Source: Patiria pectinifera (lineage: Eukaryota > Echinodermata > Asteroidea > Valvatida > Asterinidae). From it: a stretch of 64,000 nucleotides of DNA. Below, piece by piece: positions 24,301 through 36,300 of the stretch; positions within the stretch are counted from its first letter, which is position 1; each line of letters starts with the position of its first letter. The notes under the pieces are model-generated. The model did no database searches, had not been told where the DNA came from, and saw only the letters and a list, made by a program, of their open reading frames with translations. The position numbers were made by a program, and so were the translations under genes. Where the stretch lies: assembly GCA_029964075.1 (NCBI GenBank), contig CM057142.1, forward strand, positions 39,310,392-39,374,391. Reading direction: 5' to 3'.

Positions 24301-27300
24301 GATAACATGTCATGGGCATACACCATGCATTAATGATGATTGATTGATGATCACTCCCAATGTTACAAGATTGTTATTTTTGTGTACTTCATGTTTTGGC
24401 AGGACCCCACCCTTCTTTCCTATGTGTTATCTACTATTTCAACATTGTTTCCAGTTGTCAAAGAGAAACCAGAACTCATGAATGCTTACCTTGATAAGGT
24501 AGGAATTAGTGTTAAGTGTGATGTCAAGTCACGTAGTCAGGTCATGTGTTAAGATAATATGTCAACACTCAATTTGAAATCTGAATAACAGCACACGTAT
24601 TTGTAAGTTTTACATATGCCCTTCAGTTTAATATTACAAAAAATGAAAACTTCAGTCTAGTTGAGATCAATATAAAAAACAAATGAATGTTGAACAAAAT
24701 CACAATCACCCTGTTAGCAGAAGTATCACATTCATTTAATATAGTTTTCCTCATCTCAAATGTTAGTCAGTCAAGCCAGGTAATACCATTGTAAATATGG
24801 AGGGGAAAGAATACTTTTAGATGACATTTTTGGTTGTGTGACATGTTGATACCGAAAATTCTAATTTTATTGCTTTACAGATTTTTTCAGCAGCTGTATT
24901 CTCACTGCCTGGACAAACGAAGGTACCGTTGATCATAAATCCAGTTGAATTTTGTTATTTGCCCTCATTTCAAACATTAATCCCTTGAGGTATCTTAGAT
25001 TAAACAAAGATGATAACGACAACAAAAGCTTTTCCGGAGGTCTTTCAGAAAATGCCCAAAAGTAGCACTTCAGAGCGGCATACGTATGTGCATCTCATGA
25101 ACTACTTGAGATGCTGATAAATGATTACTGCTAACTACTTATTATTCAGATTTAGTTCATTAAAAAAGTAAGTAAAGTCTGTCACGAGCTAATGTGGCCC
25201 GCATGAAACGACTGAGAATATTTCTATTCCCCTGGACGGGATCCTAGTCCATCGCAGGTTACTCCCCAGCTAATGCCGGTACCCATTTGTACTCCTGGGT
25301 GGAGAGAGGCAAGTGGGGATGAAGTGGCTTGCCCCAGGACACAACATATGGCCAGTGGCTGGATTCAAACCCATGACCCTCAGATCATGAGTCACAAACC
25401 CTAACCACTAGGCCACATTCCCACACATTCAAATTCATCCATTGTAAACCGTGATCTGAAGAGAACATCGTTGCAAGCACTTGCCTTATATACATTGTGC
25501 ACAATTTGCTACAGTTTTCCTTTTAGCTCGATAATAAAACTCTACCTCACCTATATTCTCAGAAGACGAGGACGCGACCTGTACAGAATGTCCGCAGACA
25601 TGCATGCTCCGCCTTGGTGAAGATATGCCGAGACAACTCAGAATTCATGGTGGTAATGCACAGAGTCAATCTCAATTTCTTCATTTTGTTTTCACCTTGT
25701 TAAAAATTGTGCAGCCTGTTGAAGCTACTTGCATAACTTTTTGACAGTTTGCCAACAGCTATAGCACAAAACAATATCGCACAGCGATTATGTCAAAAGA
25801 AAATGTGCAGGGGAAAGCGATTTTGGCCCCTGACACTTTCAGGGATAACACCTCTCGTGTAAGTTTGACTCTACATAATTAGTTAGAGATGCATTCCCCG
25901 TGCTTTTTTCAAGTTTCACTTTGAAAAATGGGTTTGCTTTTTTGATTGCTGTTTTCCTAGCAATCTAAAAGTTATTCACTTGTGGATGATAAAAATCCAC
26001 AGACGTTTAGTTATTGAATTACTTCTTCACAAAATTCAAATAATTGGCTGCCAGACAATAATTCGGCTGTCGCAGGGCGGGTTATTTGTGCACAAAATGA
26101 AAGCCCTGTTTCAGAGGGTTGTAGATGCCCAAAATTGGAATAAATTTGGGAGGGGGGGGGGGGTCCTTGATAAAACAATCCATTTTTTTTAAAGCTAGGA
26201 TATGCATATTTCTTGTTTACCTGTTTACCATTGATGTTTACCTTGAAACATCACACCGCTCAGCCTTTCATTTTTCCAACAAATTAAGGAATTTATTTAT
26301 TGATTGGATATCACTGACTCAGCCAGTTTTTCTGTTTGCTTAAATGTGTTTATCCATTACCCCTACAGCATTTCTTTGATGAACTTTACAGCCGTATCAA
26401 GCTGTTGAACGGAGATCAGGACCAACTCACACAATTGGAGAAAAGCACCCTGAATGAAGTCCTGATCTTGCTGAGCAACGAGTTCAACGATCTGGACAAG
26501 CAGAGTGCTCTCATCCAAGAGATCATGGAACCAGTCACGGGTGTCTGGATGGCAGATGCAATGAAAGAGTAATGAGTCATCTCGTTAACCTAACCCTCCC
26601 AAATCCTCCAAAATGAGGCTATATGGCAAAACTGTGTGGCTGATTTTGGAGGATGCACTGTCTCAAGGTCTTGGGCTGGACTTTATTTTGTTTATGCTCA
26701 GCCGTGCATAAATTTACGCCTAGATTATACTTGAAATCCTCCACACTGCTCCAGGATGTCACTGGCTCTGCCTCAACGTATTGACAGTGATTGCTGGAGG
26801 ATTTTGCAGGATTGAGGCAGTAGTCACCTCTCGAAGAACCGCATTCAAGAAATAATGGAGCATTTTGCAGGATTGAGGCTGTATGCTTCTTTTACATGGA
26901 GGCTGTTGGTGGATTTTGCAGAATTGAGGTTACATCCTAGCAAATATGCCTAGGGAGTTGGGGTTAAAGGCATATAGGATCAATTGAACATGATACATTT
27001 GCATGTGATGTTCGTTTCCAATATTAACACCACTCAAATTCCAAAGAAGAATGTTCAAAATCTAAAAAGACAAAGAAAAAGTGACAAGCCAGGCACAAAT
27101 TTTTGATCATGAAGCACTAATCAGTCAATTCAAATGACTGGTCGTTTGCGATTACCTACATTTCTTGATTTCTTCTTAATGACAGCAAGCCAGACGGAAT
27201 AATTAATTGTGATGTCTTGTACCAGTACAATCTTTAATCCAAGTATAAAGCTTTCTGATAATAATTTGGTGGGTTCCTTTTTGGAATAAAAGTTGTACAT

Positions 27301-30300
27301 TTTTTTCCTTTTCCAGAGTTTTTGAGAATGGAAATAGATTTCTTGAGCATATTGGACTCTGCAAGGCACAGACATGTCCACCACAGGATGACAAACAAGG
27401 AGCCAATAGGGCAACTATATTAGCTTGCATATCAACCATGATGGCAGTGATGAAAAGGAGTAAACGGCCTCATGACCCACAGGTATGCAAACATAAGGAA
27501 TTCTCATAGCATTGGCTTCGTCTCTGGGCTCATTTCCGGGCTTAAAATTGAAGTACTCTAGCCATTGACCTCATCACATTGGCCGCATCATATTGACCTC
27601 ATCATATTGACCTCATCATATAGACCTCATCATATAGACCTCATCATATAGACCTCGTCATATAGACCTCGTCATATTGACCTAATCATATTGACCTCAT
27701 CATATAGACCATATCATATTGTCCTCATCATATTGCCCTCATCATATTGCCTTCATCATATTGCCCTTATCATATTGCCCTTATCATATTGACCTCACCA
27801 TATTGACCTCACCATATAGACCTCACCATATTGACCTCATCATATAGACCTCATTATATTGACATCACCATATTGACCTCATATTGACCGCATCATATTG
27901 ACCTCATATTGATGAAGTTGATGAGAAACTTGGCTACAAATTATTCAGCCAATAGGAACATTTGTTGTGCATTGGGGACAAGAAATTTGGTTACGCGTCA
28001 CGCGTGCTAGACTCACATACCGAGTGCAATTGATCAAGCGTGTCTTTTCTGCATATACTTGGGGCGACCAGTAAATTTAATGCCAAGTGTACTGGTATTT
28101 GAGTCTCGGATCATTATGCATGTGCTGCATTGCATGCGCTGCTCCATCACAAGCACCATGCTAGCATGTTACACGTACGTTCATTGTCAACATAGGCCAA
28201 GTTCGGGCGAGGACCATTAGTCGACTAGTGGTTGATTTGTGACGTACCTTACGCCTGCACACTGATAGCAACGTGCGAACGTCTCTAGTCAAACGCTGGT
28301 CAAAATGTCATCGCAAAACTCTTGGATACTGGCTCCCTGCTGTACGTTATGAATGTGCGCGGCTATCGGTTACCAGCGTTGCAACCAGCCCCAGTAGGTT
28401 GGTTCCCAATAGTCGACTAGTGTAGTCAACCACCGTCGACTAGACAGAGTTCGGGCTAACTTTTAGTCGAACTATGGTTAACCAATGGTCAACAATAGTT
28501 CTTGCGCGAACTTGCCCATACATGACAACATACGTTCATTGTCAACAGACATGTATGTACATGTAACATGTATAGTATTGGGGACGTGAGTATGGTATAT
28601 TGCAGTCATGCCAAATAATTTTCGGACCCTGGTGCAAAAACACACTGGCACCCCTGAGTATGCTGAAAATAGTGTAATGTCAAATTTGTATCCATAGCAA
28701 ATTGTTCTTTAAAATATCATGCTGAATAAAAATGCTATGAAACGTTCTGCACAAAACCACTTTATATAGCCTGGTGTTCATATAGACTCTAAGCTTATGC
28801 AGTCTGCGTAGACAGTACGCAGAACAGTCGGCAAAGTTGAACCTTGTTCAGGAAGGTTGCGTCTGGCTGGGTTGTCGGCGACACCTCCGGATGAAATGTT
28901 TCCATATGTCTGCCTTCCAATTTGGGTCCTGTTTGCGTTTCACTTTGCGTTTCTTACGTCGATATGGAAACTAGGCTTAAGAGTCACCTGAGGGCCCTTC
29001 ATTCTTTATCTAAAAGTGTGTCAAAATATTACCAATATCTTTCTAATTTGATGGAATTACACAAATGTGCAATACGTCAGCCCTTACTTTACGTATTTGT
29101 TTTCAGAAATTGGCTGGTGATTTCCATGCTTCATCCGGTATCGTGAATCGAGATCCATGTTGCCTTCATATATTGCCATTATTGGATAATGTACTTGCTC
29201 TGATGAGGTAAGCATTTTCATGGGCCATTTGTGTAAAGAGGGCATCACGCTTGTTTCAAAATGTGTATGTGTACTTAGTGGCGTTGTTTCTTTCTTTCTT
29301 TTCATCCCATTCCATTTCTCCCCCCCCCCCTTTTTTCAATTTTCAGTCAGTAGCCAATCCCTAGCACCAATCCTTAACCCTCCCAAAGTAGAGGACCATG
29401 TCTGAGAAATACCATCACTCACTCTGTTTTGCACAAAATGCTTCAGGACCAAATCCGTTAAATTCCACCGCTGGTAATTTTGTAATTTGTCATTTTGTAA
29501 TTTGTCCTTCTTTTCATTTACGTGTTAAAATATAAAAGGCCAATGGAATTTCCCGTCAGGGATAATAAGGCCAAAAAAAAAAGTCTCCAGTTTCTGGTAT
29601 GGAGCTTGCCCAAAAAGTGGTGCGGCGACGCGGATTTTTTTTTTTTTACCTGATTTTTTTGCTTCAAATGTCGGCTGATGACTACAAATGGTGCCCGACT
29701 AAACTTAGTGCAAATATATGGGAGTCCAGAGAGGCCACATAAAGCTTATTCTCGACCATAACCCAATCTAAAAACACGTTAAAATTGTGCAGCAGCAGCA
29801 TTCCAGTCAAACCAGTGAGTTTGGCGGTTTTGAGACATCATCTTTCATTGAAAAAAACTTTTTCATTTTGCCGACGCGCATGGCTAGGGCGACGCGTGCG
29901 CATACCAGAAACCGGAGACTTTTTTTTTTTGCCTAAAGTCAAATTGAATTGAATTGAATTGGTACTGGTGGATTTTGATGGACTTGGTACACACGCATGG
30001 CTTATCTGCCAAAATCTCCCAAAATGAGGGATGGATTTTTATGGAGTTGGTGAGGTTATAGGGTTAATATTTTTTTTAAAAATGCTCCCCTTGCCCCTTC
30101 CCCTCATAAAGCATGCCAATGAACACTAGTGATTTTAAAATAATTATGTAAATATATGAATACTTAATATCTATTAAGATTCTATATTGTATTTTTTGTA
30201 TATAACAATAGAACAATGAATGCAATATGGTCTCCAGAAATCAGAGCAACAATTCCTGCGGAGTTTTCCAAAGTCTTTGATATTCCTGAGCATGACAAAA

Positions 30301-33300
30301 ATGCAGTGTTAGGTGAGTATTTGACTTAGCGGCTTTGTAGGGCCACATACCTGTTGAGCAATAGTTATTACGGGGATGCTGTGGGGACAGCAGAAAGTCC
30401 CCATAACTTGGTCCTAATTTCCTTAACAGTAGAAAAAAATCCTCATAACAAGGTGTCGGCTATGGCACTCAAGAATTACACTGTATGAAACCATATTTGC
30501 TCTATTTTAATTAGGTTTAACTCAGCCATCCGATAACTATGAGCTGTGGGGACAGCAGAAAGTCCCCATAACTTGGTCCTAATTTCCTTAACAGTAGAAA
30601 AAAAATCCCCATAACAAGGTGTCGGCTATGGCACACGAGAATTACACTGTATGAAACCATATTTGCTCTATTTTGATTAGGTTTAACTCAGCCATCCGAT
30701 AACTATGAGCTTCCAGCTAACAGGTCCACCGCAGAAAAAATACAGAGCTTCCTGTCAACTGCCCAGGAAAACTGGTGAGTTTATCCATCAGTTGACTACT
30801 AACGTGACTAATTGATTGTTTTAGAGTTCTTAGCCTTTGAAGAATGGGCATCTAATGGTTACAATTGGATTATGCAACCAGTACAGTACTTTGTTGTTTT
30901 GTCAAAATGGGAAAGTTGAAATTATGAAGAGTTGTTTTTCAGTGCAGCTGGTTTGGTTCAGAAATGTTTGAAGTGAGCACTTTTTCTGGATGACTACTTC
31001 TTTTTTAGTTGCCACGTCTTGGCCAGTGCATGTGACAGCCTGGGATATGAGTTGTACAGCTTTCATCCCTTCATTGCACAACTTGTCCAGTCTGCGCCTT
31101 TCTTGCTGAATCATGCGCCCGACTACAAACTGCGACCGGTTATCCATATCCTTTTTGCCACCCAGTTATCCCTTTTGGCTCAGTTATCCTTTATGCCACC
31201 CAGTTATCCCTTTTGGCTCGGTTATCGATATCCTTGTTGCCACCCAGTTTCCCTTTTGGCTCAATTATCCACATCCTTGTTGCCACCCAGTTACATGTAT
31301 CCCTTGAGGCTCAGTTATCCATATCCTTTTTGCCACCCAGTTATCTCTTGTGGCTTAGTTATCCTTTATGCCACCCAGTTATCCCTTTTGGCTCGGTTAT
31401 CCATATCCTTTTTGCCACCCAGTTTCCCTTTTGGCTCAGTTATCCACATCCTTGTTGCCACCCAGTTACATGTATCCCTTGAGGCTCAGTTATCCATATC
31501 CTTCTCTTGTGGCTTAGTTATCCTTTATGCCACCCAGTTTCCCTTTTGGCTCAGTTATCCATATCCTTGTTGCCACCCAGTTACATGTATCCCTTGAGGC
31601 TCAGTTATCCATATCCTTTTTGCCACCCAGTTTCCCTTTTGGCTCAGTTATCCATATCCTTTTTGCCACCCAGTTATCCCTTGTGGCTCAGTTATCCATA
31701 TCCTTTTTGCCACCCAGTTATCCCTTGTGGCTCAGTTATCCATATCCTTTATGCCACCCAGTTTCCCTTGTGGCTCAGTTATCCATATCCTTGTTGCCAC
31801 CCAGTTACATGTATCCCTTGAGGCTCAGTTATCCATATCCTTTTTGCCACCCAGTTTCCCTTTTGGCTCAGTTATCCACATCCTTGTTGCCACCAAGTTA
31901 CATGTATCCCTTGAGGCTCAGTTATCCATATCCTTTTTGCCACCCAGTTATCTCTTGTGGCTTAGTTATCCTTTATGCCACCCAGTTTCCCTTTTGGCTC
32001 GGTTATCCACATCCTTGTTGCCACCCAGTTACATGTATCCCTTGAGGCTCAGTTATCCATATCCTATTTGCCACCCAGTTATCCCATTGAACTTTGAGAG
32101 GAATTTCATGAAATATTAAAATACAATCAACAGTTCTGGCAATGAGTGCTGTTAATCATTGTTGTCGGCAGCAAAGACCCATTCAAACCTTAGTCAAGGC
32201 ACAGGAATTTCCTTAACCTGAGATCACGTGTTTTCATGAAGTCACTAGTCTTGCACTGTCCTGTAGATTGCCAAGACCAAGTCTTGCTGCCAGTTCTGAA
32301 CTGCCTGTGTGCTTTCATGCTCCAAAGGTTGAGTCTTGCGTGGGATGCCGTCAATAAACGAATTGGCATGGGGTATGTAATGACATGTCTTTTATCATGT
32401 CAATTTTATGAAAATCAGTCCATGTTAGTATGGGGGAACTGGTAGAATATACTCCAAGTATGATTGCTTAGAAACCAATTCCCATACCTCTACCCTTACC
32501 CAGGTACTTTCAGAGATTGGCTGAGAAAATCCCACAGCAACTTTTAGTACCTCACGAGTATAAGCCAGTTCGGTATTTCAATGACCCGACATGCCCGAGG
32601 TCATTCGGGATAACATCGCTAACGTAATGTTAGGCGATGTTACGCGCACACCCGTTCTGCTGGTAATTTACAGGCAAGCGTCCTGCGCCCGCGTTCATGC
32701 GCCTTCGAAATGTTTGATTATCCCGAATGACCCGTGACCCATATCATTGTGCACATGCGCAGTTGAAATACTGAACTGGCTTATTCTTCTGAATAAAGAA
32801 GGACAACAAACTTTCTGAAAACAATTTGTATTTACTCTGATGGGCCTTTCACACTGTCCAATTTCCAAAATCACCGTGTTGGACCTAGGTCCAACTTGGA
32901 GATTTTATGAACCTCTTTCACACTAGCTACTTATGTGTCAAAAAAAAATGTCCTACTTTTGATCCTAGATAACTCTGTTGTTTACCAATGGAATTCAACC
33001 AAAATTTCGGATCATGTAAACAAGGCATGACAAAATTTATAGAGCGAGTTTCATCAGCTTTGTGCAAGAGGGTGAGATTTAAACGCCGTATGAAGAAAAG
33101 GCTCATTTTCAGAATCTGCCACTTTTTACTTGGCATCCTCCATGTCGATGCAGCGCTGGAGACGGTGGCGGGAGGCGCGTGCTATGGCCAAAAGCTTCTG
33201 AAGGAATGCAGGATCACCCCTGATGTCATTGCACACCTCCTCGATCGTTAGGCACAACACACGATCGAGGAGGAGTTCAGTGACGTGATCCTGCATCATT

Positions 33301-36300
33301 TGTCATGCCTTGTTTACATGAGCTGCAATTTCGGGTTAATTCCATTGGTAAACAACAGAGTTATTTAGGATCAAAATTAGGACTTTTTGTTTTTGACACG
33401 TAGTAGAATCAGACACATCCACCATGAACACATTGATGGAAGTGTGAATGACATGCGTTGCCTACCCGTGTTTGATGCTATCCATGCCATTTGTACAGTC
33501 ATGACAGTAGACCCGTGTTGATTTTGACAAAGGCTAGACAAATCCATAGTGTGAAAATACCTATAGTATACAAATATTGAATGCTTCGGCGAAGCCGAGG
33601 GAAAATAGAATGCTCCATGGATCACCGAGGGAGGCTAGTTTTACTTTACCACGAGATAAAGCATTCAATATTTGTTTTATAACACTTCACCCACAGATTC
33701 TGCTTGATTTTAATATTTTAAATTATTTAAATCTGAACACAGTTGAAATAAACTTCAATTTAAATACAAAATTGGTGAAAAATGTTTTTCTCTCTTCCAA
33801 ACTACCCCTTCACGAAATGTATGAACCCAAGTCTGCGGCGCGCTCTCTTTGGAACAATACGCGCTACGCGCAACGCGCACACCAGCATCCATATGCACAC
33901 AAATACCGCGCCGTGGAAATAGTACTTTGGTTGCTAATGGTATAGTACTTTGGTTGCTACGGGTATAGTACTTTTGACCGTGCACAGAAAGATAGCAAAA
34001 TTAGAAAGTAGGCCTAACATGTGACTCGCTCTCGGCCAATAAAAACACAGAATCTGTGGTTGAGGTGTTATAATTCTTAATAGAAGAAATCCAAACTCAA
34101 ATGGCAGAATGACTTATGAAAATTCAACCTGAAACTGTGTGTGACCGATGCATTGACTCCAATAACTTTGGGTGTAAGGCATAAGGAATGCCTCCATCTT
34201 AACACTAACTCCCAAGCTTGATTTACTAGGAACCATACCCATCCTGGCAAAGTCCAACACCATATGGGAAACTGCACACACATATTTCCGACTTTGATTC
34301 TGCAGGTGTGCCAACCCAATGTAAAAGACTGTCAGTTTAGGGGTACTGTACCCATCCTGACAGATTCCAACAAAACATGCCGTTGGGGTTCGATGGGTTG
34401 AGTTCTGTTAGGGTTAATATACAAGTAACTGCATATACGGATTGTTCTGATGATGGTTTTAGTTTGCTCTTGATGGAAATAAATGTTATTGAAATTAAAA
34501 TGTTCTACAAAAAAGATGTAATAAAATGTTCATCAGATCTCCCTAAGGTAATTATTGTGATGCCCATTCTGAAAGCTAGCCAACGACAATTATTTGATAT
34601 TGAAACACACAGGGAGGAATCCGAGAGCAGAGAGGCTAACCAGGAATCACAGGAGATTATAGACGAGATGTTCCTGCGACTCATCACAAGAGATTACCTG
34701 GATCTCTTGAGTAAGGATGACATTGTTTTTATGCGTGCGTGTGTGAGCACTGATCGCAAATTTAGAATAATAGTTTCAAATGTCTCTCTCTTTATGAAGT
34801 TTAATGCAGCTGTGTCATACTTTGGACAGAATCAATATACTGATGCCTATTTTGAAAAGCCTCTTTTAAATATATTCAGAAGTTTACACACTTAAAACTA
34901 TGCTTTGAGCAAGTTAATTATTACATTTCAGCAAGTTGGCCTGTGTTTCCAAACTTTATGTAAAACAGAATTCTAGGTAAAAGGCAAGATTTCAAGAAGC
35001 ATTTTCGTAGGAATGCACCCCTGTGGGCTTTTAAGTGCTGGCATGTGAAATGTGACTATTTGTTTTTATTAAGGTAACGTGATGCTTGGTAAAAGGGGCC
35101 GGCCTCATTTGACACATTGAAGATCATTTTTTTAAAAGGTATTGCTCACACACAATGCCAAAACCACAATGCCAAAAGTGTGGGCTACAAACTTGGAAGA
35201 ACAGAAAGAAAGAAAGCTAAGACATAATGAAAGAAGATTCCTATTCACATTTCGCTTGAGTTGTAAAAGATTGAACATAGAAGGGAAGCATGATTAGAGA
35301 GTACCAAAAAGGGGCAATATGAGGGGAAAAAACTGAAAGAATATATTCCAGTACAAGCCTTAAAGCTACAGTCCATCATTTGCAGCTGTCAAAAAAGTAA
35401 CTGATGTAATTATTGTTCAAAAACATACTTGTTTGAAAGATAGTAAGGGGACTAAACTCCCTGTGACTTTATTCTTGACACGACGAACACGCGCACGTTG
35501 GTTGCTATAACTCGTGTGCTATAATTCAGTGCGCAACATCGTGAAGCTGCAATTGGCTCAGTGAGAATGTGTCCCGGGCGTTGAATTCAGGCCCAATTCA
35601 AAACATGATTCAGCAACTTTTGATTTGAAATCGACATCCTTGAATGTTGTTTTTTTCTCAAAATATGCAACTGAACCTGAGCCGAAAGTTCATCAGGTTA
35701 GTTGTTCAGCACCCTTCTTTAGATTTTGAGTACGTCTGTTGCTTCAAATGAACAAAATGCACTAATTGCAAATGATGGACTGTGCCTTTAAGAAATTTGA
35801 CATTGAAAGGATGTGAAAAGGCAGCAAAGCGCATGGTTTGCTCGAACGTACGGTCAGGGGAACAAGCTAGAGAGACCACTTCAACACATCCTATGGTATA
35901 GTTAGTATCTGTTAAAAAAAAACCCGAGAAGCTACAGATTGTCGGACAAGTGGAGGTTCAAGGGAAGATGTTGGGTCCTAACCAACCGGATTGTAGGTGT
36001 GTCCCTGAATGTTATCAAGAGGGATGGGTAAAATGCTGGAGCACCAGCCAAAATGTGGTTGCAATATTTCATCACGGGATGAAAAGTAATCTTGTTTTAT
36101 TCGTAAGATTAAATTCTCATCTGTGATTGTATTTTGTGCATATAGCAACAGGTAGATACACAAACAGATACAAGCAACATAGTCATGCATAATCGATTTA
36201 TTTTTTCATTTTTTATTATTTGTTTTATCCGATACGTGTTAGGTACTGTATTCAAGAAGAGAAGTGCAGGTACAGGCTTCAGTGGGAGTGATATCCAGAT

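Noticed and set aside
30418-30600. TTCCTTAAC in both copies of the intron 20 duplication as U12 branch sites
   Set aside because: Intron 20 has a normal GTGAGT donor and the acceptor is about 90 nt further on, too far for a U12 branch point.
31019-32119. Long open frames across the intron 22 array, one continuous with exon 22
   Set aside because: They exist because the 44-bp unit has few stops in any frame; the peptide is repetitive, and the true protein resumes at 32228.
31138-32245. GT-AG alternative for intron 22 (CCG|gttatc to ATGAAG|TCA)
   Set aside because: Phase would fit, but it deletes seven residues including the conserved RVFMK and uses a poor donor, while the AT-AC junction restores them exactly.
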